Positions 55,530-64,000 of a stretch of DNA of 64,000 bases are shown here, in pieces. Each line of letters begins with the position of its first letter. Positions within the stretch are counted from its first letter, which is position 1. A program made the position numbers and the translations under genes. Origin of the DNA: Rhynchopus sp. YZ270_cl-10 (taxonomy: Eukaryota; Euglenozoa; Diplonemea; Diplonemida; Diplonemidae); the NCBI GenBank assembly GCA_964035575.1, contig OZ037871.1:1054001-1118000 (forward strand). Direction: 5' to 3'. Under the pieces are notes generated by a model. It was not told the origin of the DNA. It did not search any database and saw only the letters and a program-made list of their open reading frames with translations.

Positions 55530-56939
55530 CTACTCACGATTAACCGCCTCGCCTCTTTCTTCACTACTCCGACCAAGCCAAGACGTCTCGGTAGTATACA
55601 GCCTGCGCCGCGGACACCGCCTTCGACTCCGCCTTCTCCACCCGTTCAACCAGCTGCAACTGCACAACCCTCTACACCCGAACTCATCATTCCACGGTTG
55701 GGTCTCGGTATGTCCGCAGGTCGCAGCACCGACATCCCCGGCCTGTTGGAGGCTCTCCGTGATAGCCCAGCAAGCGAGCACCAGTACGACCCCCCTGTAG
55801 CGGCGTTCCAACAGGTGGGGATTGACCCCAGTCTGCACTGCCTCCGCAAGCGCAAGGTGCTCTACAGCGCTCTGGGTGGGTGTCTGGAATGTTTGGTGAC
55901 GGAGGTGAAGGAGCAGCAGGTGGCGAAGAACCTGCAGGTGACGGAGCCGGGGCCGGAGCTGCTCTCCTCGGCCCTCGTCGCCCTGTGTGGGTTCGACGCG
56001 GCTGACGAGAACCGCCGCGCTGTGTGGTCGGGGCTGTCGCTGGTCAAGCAATTGGCCACGGTTGTCTCCTTCGGGGATGGCCTCGGGGTCCAGGAGAGCA
56101 TCACCAGACTCCGCAGTCAAGCGCCTGCACGAGAGGAAGTACCTGAGGAACTGCCGCGACAGGACTCGCCGGAACCGGCCCAGCCACAACAACCACATCC
56201 CCACCACCATTCGCAACCACCGCATCACCCGCAGCATCACCAACAGCAGCCCCCCCAGATGGAGGAGGTGCTGCTGCGCATGCAGCAGATGCAGCAGGAG
56301 TCCTCCCGGGACTTCATGCTGCAACTCCAGCAGCAGCAACTGGCGTTCCAGAGGGAGCAGCTGCTGCTCAGCCGAGGGGGTCCGGGGACGCACCAGGAGG
56401 ACGACACCCCCATGGAGGAGCCCAGGCGGCTCACTGCGGAGTCCGTGGCCCGGTCTCCGGCGCAGTGGGGCGCTTTTTGCGACCAGCAGGCGCATCACAC
56501 CGATGCTCTGCTGGGCGTCCTCAAGGAGCGTACGGCGACGCTCCAGGCGAACACGGACGCCGCCGACGCAGCCGCCCACTGCCACGCAGCAATCGCTTGT
56601 GCGCTGCGAGGTGGGTCCCTGGACGAGATGCTGGGGGTGCTGGGGGACGCTTTGGCGTTCTGGGAGCTGCGGGCGACCAGCGGCCGGGCGGGGGCCCTGG
56701 CCTTCAAGTCGAAGGTCTGGGCGCAGCAGGTGGTGCCGGCGGACCGGAGGGCGGCGTACGCCGCGGGCATGGCGGCGGGCAAGGCGGCCACGAAGGCGTC
56801 GGGTGGTGGCGGGGGGTGGTCCCGGGGTCCCGCGCAGGACTCGGGAAACGGGGGCGGCGGCGGCAAGCAGGGCGGCCGAGGTCGAGGGGGCAGTGGTGGC
56901 TTCGGGCCGGGGCAGAACTTCCGCCCGCGAAAGGAGTGA
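55530..56939 (+). CDS. Element part: Gag-like region
   Basis: The open frame covers the interior just after A1. It has a Pro-rich N-terminus, a His/Gln-rich middle (HHHSQPPHHPQHHQQQ) with a likely coiled segment (MQQMQQESSRDFMLQLQQQQ), and a Gly/Arg-rich C-terminus suited to nucleic-acid binding. There is no zinc knuckle. Its position as first region in the element supports a Gag role; sequence alone does not name it. The exact start is uncertain because the frame is open back into A1. Confidence 0.6.
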   Translation, partial: LLTINRLASFFTTPTKPRRLGSIQPAPRTPPSTPPSPPVQPAATAQPSTPELIIPRLGLGMSAGRSTDIPGLLEALRDSPASEHQYDPPVAAFQQVGIDPSLHCLRKRKVLYSALGGCLECLVTEVKEQQVAKNLQVTEPGPELLSSALVALCGFDAADENRRAVWSGLSLVKQLATVVSFGDGLGVQESITRLRSQAPAREEVPEELPRQDSPEPAQPQQPHPHHHSQPPHHPQHHQQQPPQMEEVLLRMQQMQQESSRDFMLQLQQQQLAFQREQLLLSRGGPGTHQEDDTPMEEPRRLTAESVARSPAQWGAFCDQQAHHTDALLGVLKERTATLQANTDAADAAAHCHAAIACALRGGSLDEMLGVLGDALAFWELRATSGRAGALAFKSKVWAQQVVPADRRAAYAAGMAAGKAATKASGGGGGWSRGPAQDSGNGGGGGKQGGRGRGGSGGFGPGQNFRPRKE

Positions 56940-56978
56940 CGGGGCCGGGCGGAGCGCGACTGGGTTCCCCCAACCCGT

Positions 56979-58118
56979 TTGCGGCGCTCTTCCCCCCCAC
57001 CACTTTCCCTCCCAAGACAAACATCTCAATTTCCTTTCCCCCTTCCCCCTCCCGTCCGGGAGGGGGCTACGGGGGCGCTGCCCGCCGCGCGCCCCCCACA
57101 ACTATTCCACGACGTGCCGGGACTCCGCGCAGCCCTTCGTCCGGCCGACAAGAAGCCGACGACCTCAGCGGCCGCTCGCACCGCCGTGGACGACGTGCTG
57201 TTCCGGATTCGCGATCCAAAGCAGCTGGGACAAGCAGTACGCAAGCTGGTCCCGTGGGAGGCGGCCCACACTTACTGCGTGGGTCCGCGGGCCGCGGGCG
57301 CACGCTCATGGATGCTGCGGGCATTCCGAAAATTCGCTGCGGAGTCCCCGACGTTGCCGGTCGACCAGGCGGTGGTGAAGTTCCTGTGGTCGAGGCTGGA
57401 GGGAGCGTCGCCCCTGACCGTGGCGGGATATTGCGGCAGCCTTCTCCGCGCGCTGGCGGCGGAAGGGGTCGTGGGGGCACGCACAAAACGGGTGCTGGCG
57501 ACGCGACGGGCGCTCACGAGATTCGGCACACTTCTTCGTCCCCGCCAGGCTCCTCCGGTGGACACCGCAGTGGTGCAGAGCACGGTAGAGGCGTTGCTGG
57601 AGCAGGGTTGCGACCGCGAGAGCGCGTTCGTGGCGTTGGTGTGGGTCGCGCGAGCCCGGATGTCCGACGTGCGGTACCTGCTGGTGCGCGACCTGACGTT
57701 GGTGTGCGACGAGGGGGTAGAGCCGGGGCTGGAGGTGGCGCTGAAGGAGAAGCAGCAGCGCCAGTGGTCGCCGGTGGTGTACCTGCCGCCAGGGGAGTTG
57801 ACATGTCGGGTGGTGGCGTGGTGGCAGCGGTGCAGCGCGACGGGTCCGGACACACCTCTCTTCGCGGCCACAGAGGCGGAGTACCAGGCCCTCCTCAAGC
57901 GGGTCGTGGCGCGGCTGCCCGCGGGGTCCTGGGCGCACTCTCTGCGCAGGGGGTCAGCGCAGGTGTTGCAGAAGTGGGGGATGGAGCTGGACGGGCTGCA
58001 GAGCGCTCTCCGCCACGCGAGCGGAACGCAGACGCGGCGGTACATGATGAGTACCGCCGAGGCAGACCGCAGGAAGGCACGGGAGCAGCTGGACGCGCTG
58101 CAGGGGGGTTGGGTGTAG
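56979..58118 (+). CDS. Element part: tyrosine recombinase
   Basis: A phage-integrase-type tyrosine recombinase. The C-terminal catalytic core shows an Arg-containing helix (RARMSDVRYLLVRDL), then HSLRRG, then RHASGTQTRRYM with the likely nucleophilic Tyr. The N-terminal part resembles a core-binding region. In DIRS-order elements this enzyme inserts a circular DNA copy in place of a DDE integrase. It follows the Gag-like region and precedes the reverse transcriptase. Confidence 0.8.
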   Translation: MRRSSPPPLSLPRQTSQFPFPLPPPVREGATGALPAARPPQLFHDVPGLRAALRPADKKPTTSAAARTAVDDVLFRIRDPKQLGQAVRKLVPWEAAHTYCVGPRAAGARSWMLRAFRKFAAESPTLPVDQAVVKFLWSRLEGASPLTVAGYCGSLLRALAAEGVVGARTKRVLATRRALTRFGTLLRPRQAPPVDTAVVQSTVEALLEQGCDRESAFVALVWVARARMSDVRYLLVRDLTLVCDEGVEPGLEVALKEKQQRQWSPVVYLPPGELTCRVVAWWQRCSATGPDTPLFAATEAEYQALLKRVVARLPAGSWAHSLRRGSAQVLQKWGMELDGLQSALRHASGTQTRRYMMSTAEADRRKAREQLDALQGGWV

Positions 58119-59824
58119 GGTGGTTGTTCCGTGGGCTGGACGGCTGCCCGCTGGGGGAGTATGTGCGTGAGGTGGGTGGTGACGATGTGGACCTGGAGAT
58201 CGAGGCGTCTGCGTCGCCCCCGCACATGATAGTAGACGACGTCGCTGGGGTTTGGGCTATGCCGTCGGGTGTGAAGCGTCAGGTGCTGGATTCTTTCCCT
58301 GTCGGCTTGATTGATTTGGGGGCGTTGCGCCGTCTTGTGCCGGCGAAGGCTGGGCTGTTCGCGATGCTTGACGACATTGCGACGTTCCGTGCGCAGCTGA
58401 CGGGGTCAGGGGTGACGATGCCGGGCCCCCCCTCCAAACTCCAGGACGACATGCTGAAGGCGTGCGTGAGTGGCGGTGTTCTGCGCACGGAGAGGCGGGC
58501 TTTTCCTTCGGTGTGCGGGCTGTCTGTGTTTCCGCTGGCGAAGACGAACGGCAAGATGCGTCTCATCGTTGACGCACGGCCGTTGAACACGGCGATGCAC
58601 TCCCCGCCTAAGTTCAGCCTCCCTTCACCATACGAGCTTTCGGAACTCATCCTCCGTGGGGGCGCTACGCATGCTGTCGTGGCGGATTTTAAAGGGTTTT
58701 TCTGGCAATTCCCTTTATCCGCGGAGGTGGGGCAGTTTTTTGGTGTGCGGCAGGGTGCGCGTCGCATGCAGCTTACCCGCATGGCGATGGGGTGGTCGTG
58801 GGCGGCGGTGATTGCGCAGGAGACGTCGCTGGGGCTGCTCGGGGATATGGCGGGTGTGTGTGCTGCTGCGTGGATCGACGACAACCTCATTCTGGGGAAG
58901 TCGGCGGAGCAGGCGTCGGCGAGGCTGCGGGGGTTTTTGCGCCGAGCGGACGAGGTGGGCGCTGAGGTGAACCGCGCGAAGTCGACGCTCACGCCGGTGC
59001 AGGTGGTTGTGTACGCCGGGATTGAGTGGGACCTGCGGGCACGATGCATGCGGCTGCCGGGGGAGTGGCGTCGGAAGGCCCGAGTCGTGCTGGACGCCTT
59101 GCTGGCGGCGTCGGGTCCCTCGCTGCGCGACGTGTGGAAGGGCATCGGGGCCGTCATCTGGGCCACGTATGCGATGGGTGACCGTTTCTGCAGTGTGCCG
59201 GATATGTTGGCGTGGATTCGGGCGCGGGGTGCCGAGGTGTCTGCGGGCGCCATTGACTGGGATGACCAGGTGCAGATTTCTGCGGGCATGCGGTCGGACT
59301 TGCAGGTGTTTGTGGAGCGGCGTCTGGTGCCGGATGTGTGGCGCGTCCCCAGGTGGAAGCTGTCGCCGGAGGCGGGGTGTGATGCTGTGGTGTGGTCGGA
59401 TGCTTGCCCCGAGGGGTGGGGGTTCATTGTCCGGACGTGGGCTGGCGAGCGCGCTTTCCGGAAGTGGGGCACGTGGTCCACGGTCGAGGACATTTTCCTT
59501 TTGGAGTTACGGGCAATGGCCTGGGGCGTGCTGCATGCTGTGCGAGGTGGCGCCCGAAGGATTCTGGTGGTGGGTGACAACGCCGCGGTGGTTGCTGTGC
59601 TGGAGAAGGGCCACTGTGCGGTCAGGTTGGGGAACACGGTCCTGGAGGGCCTGTTTCGGGTCACGGACGGTGCGGGTGCGGGTATGTTGTCGCGCTGGAT
59701 TGCGACGGACCGTATGCCGGCGGACGAGCTGTCACGCTGGGGCACCGCTGGGCAGGACTGGGCCGACCCCCCGTCGGTCGGCGTGGTGGTCGACGGCGGC
59801 GGTTTTGTGTGGACGGACGATTGA
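58119..59824 (+). CDS. Element part: reverse transcriptase and RNase H
   Basis: The RT core shows LAKTNGKMRLIVDARPLN, then VVADFKGFFWQFPLS, then an AWIDDNLIL active-site motif. RNase H follows, with VVWSDACPEGWGF, LLELRAMAWG and VVGDNAAV. DIRS-order elements are the best match by motif spacing. The region is the last coding part of the element and ends about 290 bp before B1. The left boundary given is only approximate. Confidence 0.82.
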
Positions 59825-60645
59825 AGTCCTTAGATTATTCTTATTTTAGATTACCTTCTGTTTTTTCATCTAGCTTTTCATTAAAGCTGCTTCCCTGCCC
59901 TGTTTTTGTGTCCGCTGTTTTGCACAGTGGCCTTTGCTTTCTCTTTTTTCTGGATGCCTGCGCCCGTTGAGGCTTGGTGTCGTATCATTGGCTTTTTGTT
60001 TACTCCGGTTTTGCATTTGGGCCCCCGCGGGGCCCAGTGTGTGTGTTTGTGGTTGTGGTGGATGCTCTCGTGGCCTACTGGGTTAAAATATTCTACGTGA
60101 CGGATGTCATGAGGTTGTTTCGGCCTCCACATTCGCCCCCCTCATCGTAGCGCCTCTTTTCGAGATAAAAAGTATCCCCCTTCCCTCCTCTCCATTTTAT
60201 CATTTTTCATTGCTGTTCGCCCCTCGCGGGTCTTTTTAGGTAATCTCTATCTATCTCAGATCTCCTTCAACCCGCTTTAGCGGAGCAGCTTCGCTGCGAG
60301 TTGGGAGATCTATGATAGAGTTTACCTAATCTTTGTTTTGACGTGGCACGCATGCTTTCTTTTAGGCAGAATATTTTTTAGTTTTCCTCAGGCTTTGACC
60401 TGGTTGGCCGGGGTCCGTTTTTGTGTTTTCAGCCTCTACCCTCACCATACCACCACCATCTTCATCAGATTTTTTGTTGGAATTTGTTTTGGGTTGTTTC
60501 GGCCTCCACATTCGCCCCCCTCATCGTAGCGCCTCTTTTCGAGATAAAAAGTATCCCCCTTCCCTCCTCTCCATTTTATCATTTTTCATTGCTGTTCGCC
60601 CCTCGCGGGCCTTTTTAGGTAATCTCTATCTATCTCAGATCTCCC

Positions 60646-60684
60646 CCTCCCTCCCTCCCTCCCTCCCTCCCTCCCTCCCTCCCC
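60646..60684 (+). repeat. (CCCT)n microsatellite right of the element
   Basis: About 38 bp of CCCT tetranucleotide between the element's right end and the WDR6-like gene. It also forms the only pyrimidine tract upstream of that gene, and an AAATCACAG acceptor-like site follows at about 60698-60706. Confidence 0.9.
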
Positions 60685-60731
60685 TCATCCCAATAAAAAA
60701 TCACAGAGATTTGGTCATTTATCAAAACCAA

Positions 60732-63617
60732 ATGAATGCAAAACGGGGCCCAAGCAGTATGTCAGACCCACGGCCTACCTCGAGTAGACGGATGAACTCC
60801 TCTTCCTCTTCCTCTTCCTCTTCCTCCTCCTCCTCCTCCGCACCCATCTCCGAAAGCTTCAGCGGAGTATGCAGTACAGTAGCCCTGGTAGGGGAGGTCG
60901 TTCTTGCAGGGTACGGTGCGTGGCTTCATATCATCACCGCCAAGAAGAGGCACACCCCGACCCTACTCTTCCCCGGAGAGAAGCTCCGCTGCATCACCCC
61001 TCTCGATGGTACGAACACCGTCCTCCTTCGCAGCGGCTACAAAGCAGTGGTCGGACGCATCGGTGCTGACCCCCCAGAATTCACCCCAGACTTCCACCAC
61101 GCCACCTCCACCCCTCTCATCGGGGGCTCCCTCTTCGTTTGCAACACCCGAACCCTGGTGTGTCTCCTGACATTGGATGGATGCATGACTGTTGCTGATA
61201 CGGTGTCGGGGGAGGTGAAGGTGGTCAGATTGGGTGCGGTGGTGGGGTGCATGGCGGGGAGTTGTACATTTGAAGAAGGGGTGTGTACAGCAGTGGTTGG
61301 AAATATGGGAGGGGTGGTGACAAAGCATGTAGTAGTGGTGGAGGTGCTGGATGGATTGCGTTTGGAACGGAATGAAGGGATGGATGAAACGGTACGGAAA
61401 AGCCATGCACAAACCGGGCATATTCGTGCAGTGTGCGCTGAAGGACAGTATGTTGCTACTGCATGCGATGATCGTACAGTAAAGCTATGGAAAACATCTG
61501 CATCAACACCACTCACCCTCTGTACAACATTGAGGGACCACACTGCGCGGGTCTGGGCCGTCCACATTGCACACCCCTACATCATAACCGCTGGCGAAGA
61601 TTCTACTGTGTACATCTACAAAAAGAACCCTGAAGGGGGAGGCACGAAACTGCGCACCATAACGCTATCTGCGCCCGCATGGGCGGTGGCAATTTGTTGT
61701 AATGGTGATTTTGTTGTTGGTGACATGAAAGGCGAAATTCTCCGTGGTAACGTTGACAGAGAGGAAGAGAAAAACTGTCCAATCATTCTGAGTATTTCAG
61801 GGGTGTCAAAAATCCGGGTAGCGTATTGCGCTGATGCTGTATGGAGTGTTGCGCAGCAAGGTGCCGGGCCAGCGTTGTACAGAGACGGGGTGTTGTTTCT
61901 AGGTGGTGTCGGGGATGTAACGGAGCTGTGTGTCACCTCTACCCATGTTGTGCTTGCATGCAGTGGCGCACTGCGGGTGGTTGAAAAAGAAAGCGCCAAG
62001 AGTGTTGTATTAGGGGTCGGTGCAAAATGCAAGGTTGTGTCATTGTGTGTCTCTCCCTGTGAACGGTACTGCGCCGCGGTTAATGCTCAAGGGGGGGCGG
62101 TGATGTTTGAGGTGAACCTCAACCTAGATCAACGACCAATTCTTGAGGTGGATTTGACGGAGCGCGGTCTTGCGACAGCTTCTGCTTGCGGGATGTTGGG
62201 AACTGCTTCATTCATCCTGATTGGTACCAAATCGGGGCATTTGGTAGCATTTTGCGGATCTCATTCTCATTCCGTGAGTAGCGCGATCCTCGCTGGCAGC
62301 CCTGTGGTCTCAATTATTGCTGCAGAAGGAGGATTTCGTTGTGTAACGGAGAATGGTTTGTTAGGTACCTTCAAAGTGTCCACCTCCGACACGCTTTGCT
62401 TCGAGAACGCCACCATGACCGACACCAAGCTGAAGGACGTCATCTGCCTGTCAGAAGAATCCTACCAACCATTTTTATACCGATTCTCGAGGGGTTTGGT
62501 TTCAAAGATCTGCCTTTCCAGTGGACGCGAGGTGGCAGCCGTATCATGCACCGGAGCATCACGGCGGACAGTCAAAGCACACCATGGGGTTGTGCACTAC
62601 ACGAAAGGGAATGCTGTCATACAATGCAACACACAGCGGTCTGCAGATGGGGTTGTCCCGGACACCACGTTCATTGCTTGCGATGCAGAATGTTCTGCCA
62701 TTTTAACAGACAATGATGGATACACCTTGGCAACGGGAGGGGACGACGGTAGACCCTACCTTATCAACAACTCTAACGGTAGCCGCACGTTGACCACTCT
62801 CTTCCCAAAGCACACAAGCTCGATAAAATCCGCTGTCCTCGGATCCATAGGAGCACGTAAAGTAGCAGTGTACGCTGGAGGAAATGAACAGTTAACAGCA
62901 TGGGATGTCACCAACCCAACTGCAACTGTCCTCTTTGCCTCCCACCCAAACCCTAATGGAGATGCAACCCTGCAACGGTACCTTTCCCTCTCGCTTTTGG
63001 AGGGGTATGTCATTGCAGGCGTCGCCAGCGGGGTGCTCCACATCTTCCCCATGAAGGGGGATACGGCACCACACATTGTACACATCGCAGAGTCCTTTGG
63101 TGCAGTGTTTTCTCTTACAACGGTTGTCACAGAAGGACACATGGTGTGCATTGCTGGTGGCTCCTGCGGGCGGCTTGCTGTGTTGAAGATTGTGGTAGGA
63201 GGAGGAGGCATTGAGGCTACCACAGAAGGGGTGTACACTGCGCATCAGGTGGGTGTTAACTGTGTCGATGCGAGGGTGTGTGGTGGTACCTTGCAGGTAG
63301 TGTCGGGTGGTGATGACCAGCAGGTGGCAGTGCATGAACCCTCCCCTGCTGGTCTTTCTGTGATTGCGTCCAGAGAACTGTTCTCCGCAGGGGTGCGTGA
63401 TGTGCGCTGGGTGGGGGATGGAGGTCGGCATGTCTTCCTCGCTGTCGCCGGCGACCGCCGCATTCTCACTGTAGAGCTGGCCAACGGGCGGCTGGTGGTC
63501 CTCAAAGGCCTGGTCTCCTCTGTTTCACGCCCCGTCGCTCTTCACCTTCTGCACAACGAAGAAGAACAGCATCGGGTGATGGTTGCAGGACAAGGCTGCG
63601 AGGTGCTTCTTTTGTGA
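60732..63617 (+). CDS. WDR6: WD40-repeat protein, WDR6/Trm734-like
   Basis: A 961-residue intronless WD40 protein (human WDR6 is about 1121). After a Ser run (residues about 21-36), the first blade contains VALVGEVVLAGYGAWLHII, where WDR6 proteins have an 'LLAGEGP' start. Family-like blades follow: HIRAVCAEGQYVATACDDRTVKLW, HTARVWAVHIAHPYIITAGEDS and, near the C-terminus, HQVGVNCVDA with VVSGGDDQQVAV. WDR6/Trm734 partners the FTSJ1/Trm7 methyltransferase to 2'-O-methylate wobble position 34 of certain tRNAs. The frame is open upstream into the mobile-element repeat, so the Met at 60732, the first downstream of the repeat, is chosen as start. A generic WD40 protein is the alternative. Confidence 0.78.
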   Translation: MNAKRGPSSMSDPRPTSSRRMNSSSSSSSSSSSSSSAPISESFSGVCSTVALVGEVVLAGYGAWLHIITAKKRHTPTLLFPGEKLRCITPLDGTNTVLLRSGYKAVVGRIGADPPEFTPDFHHATSTPLIGGSLFVCNTRTLVCLLTLDGCMTVADTVSGEVKVVRLGAVVGCMAGSCTFEEGVCTAVVGNMGGVVTKHVVVVEVLDGLRLERNEGMDETVRKSHAQTGHIRAVCAEGQYVATACDDRTVKLWKTSASTPLTLCTTLRDHTARVWAVHIAHPYIITAGEDSTVYIYKKNPEGGGTKLRTITLSAPAWAVAICCNGDFVVGDMKGEILRGNVDREEEKNCPIILSISGVSKIRVAYCADAVWSVAQQGAGPALYRDGVLFLGGVGDVTELCVTSTHVVLACSGALRVVEKESAKSVVLGVGAKCKVVSLCVSPCERYCAAVNAQGGAVMFEVNLNLDQRPILEVDLTERGLATASACGMLGTASFILIGTKSGHLVAFCGSHSHSVSSAILAGSPVVSIIAAEGGFRCVTENGLLGTFKVSTSDTLCFENATMTDTKLKDVICLSEESYQPFLYRFSRGLVSKICLSSGREVAAVSCTGASRRTVKAHHGVVHYTKGNAVIQCNTQRSADGVVPDTTFIACDAECSAILTDNDGYTLATGGDDGRPYLINNSNGSRTLTTLFPKHTSSIKSAVLGSIGARKVAVYAGGNEQLTAWDVTNPTATVLFASHPNPNGDATLQRYLSLSLLEGYVIAGVASGVLHIFPMKGDTAPHIVHIAESFGAVFSLTTVVTEGHMVCIAGGSCGRLAVLKIVVGGGGIEATTEGVYTAHQVGVNCVDARVCGGTLQVVSGGDDQQVAVHEPSPAGLSVIASRELFSAGVRDVRWVGDGGRHVFLAVAGDRRILTVELANGRLVVLKGLVSSVSRPVALHLLHNEEEQHRVMVAGQGCEVLLL

Positions 63618-63887
63618 AAGGGATGCGTTTTTTTGATCTGACAAAAAAAACATCAGAGCGAGAATATCTTCAGGCGATATTCTCAACAGCGGCCTTTCTC
63701 CTCTAACCTTATCAAAATACGACCCCCTCCCTTTCCCCCCATCTTTCCCTTTCCCTTTCTACCAAAAAAATAGCTATTTTTGACCCAACAACCTAGTGGT
63801 CAGCTTTTGACCCAGAGGCAACGGAGGCAAGCTAGCCCTCTCATAGGGAAAAAAAAATGTATATCACCCTACAGAGAGTACTATGGG
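63618..63887. other. Short intergenic spacer
   Basis: It has a possible hairpin at about 63656-63690 (GAGAATATC...GATATTCTC) just after the WDR6-like stop, and a C/T-rich tract at about 63720-63762 that could be the processing signal for the next gene. No RNA gene is recognised. Confidence 0.5.
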
Positions 63888-64000
63888 ATGGCCAGTCCCC
63901 CACCTAAACCATCATTTGCTGTGAACATTACGGACAGCGAGGTGGAAAGCATTGCGGCATCAATCGCAGACGAGGACTGGAAGACCGTGTACCTTCTGCA
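63888..64000 (+). CDS. 5' end of a further gene, cut by the window edge
   Basis: An open frame starts MASPPPKPSFAVNITDSEVE and continues without a stop to the window end (37 residues seen). It is balanced in composition, unlike the low-complexity frames nearby. It lies on the same strand as all other genes, about 120 bp after a C/T-rich tract. No family can be assigned from this fragment. Confidence 0.5.
   Translation, partial: MASPPPKPSFAVNITDSEVESIAASIADEDWKTVYLL

Larger units (their letters stand above)
55259..60645 (+). mobile_element. Tyrosine-recombinase (DIRS order, VIPER/Ngaro-like) retrotransposon, looks whole
   Basis: A 5.4 kb element with split direct repeats. A1 is about 55259-55519, B1 about 60113-60265, A2 about 60266-60525, and B2 runs from about 60492 to 60645. 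A and B overlap by a short shared core containing GTTGTTTCGGCCTCC, as expected for elements with a circular intermediate. Between them, in order, lie a Gag-like region, a tyrosine recombinase, and a reverse transcriptase with RNase H. I recall the Gag-YR-RT order for VIPER elements of kinetoplastids. Both outer ends lie in CCCT tetranucleotide DNA. A1 and A2 read the same and B1/B2 nearly so, so insertion is very recent. It looks whole, with no obvious break. The interior is GC-rich, unlike the flanks. Confidence 0.85.

Noticed and set aside
60423-60731. Upstream extension of the WDR6-like frame
   Set aside because: This part lies in the mobile-element repeat A2/B2 and the CCCT array. The open frame there is accidental.

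Overview
This is nuclear DNA of a eukaryotic microbe. It has short GT-AG introns, WD40, PI4-kinase and protein-kinase genes, homopolymer-rich intergenic DNA and many small dispersed repeats. Every recognisable gene lies on the + strand. Several starts sit just after a long pyrimidine tract ending in AG. The one complete retroelement has the Gag, tyrosine recombinase, RT/RNase H order that I associate with the VIPER elements of kinetoplastids. Together these hint at a euglenozoan, perhaps a diplonemid, since conventional introns are present. This placement is inference; no rRNA or spliced-leader gene is in view.

Layout. 1-8.8 kb: a phosphatidylinositol 4-kinase beta (PIK1-type) gene with a tiny last exon, a small hypothetical gene with one intron, and AT-rich spacers holding short repeats and a small hAT-like element. 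8.8-31.3 kb: a tandem array of three 7-8 kb units, each with an intronless gene for a 1676-residue secreted cysteine-rich protein. The genes look almost identical except for one internal cassette near the C-terminus, where the cysteines stay fixed and the residues between them vary. 31.6-34.5 kb: a GC-rich island of unclear coding status and a probably membrane-anchored STE11-like kinase. 34.5-54.1 kb: a 20 kb desert without recognisable genes, packed with a 1.2 kb palindrome, several hAT-like elements whose 8-bp target duplications can be read (one nested in another), an 864-bp inverted-repeat element with a 6-bp duplication, and short dispersed repeats. 54.1-60.7 kb: (CCCT)n arrays carrying two solo repeat units and one whole-looking tyrosine-recombinase retrotransposon. 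60.7-64 kb: a WDR6/Trm734-like gene directly downstream of that element, and the start of another gene cut by the window edge.

The kinase genes and WDR6 are housekeeping or signalling genes (Golgi phosphoinositide synthesis, a MAP3K-like kinase, tRNA wobble methylation). They have no visible functional link to the array. The array looks like a lineage-specific, heavily expressed secreted or surface protein family evolving by homogenisation plus focused diversification. It is the strongest candidate for an undescribed system here.
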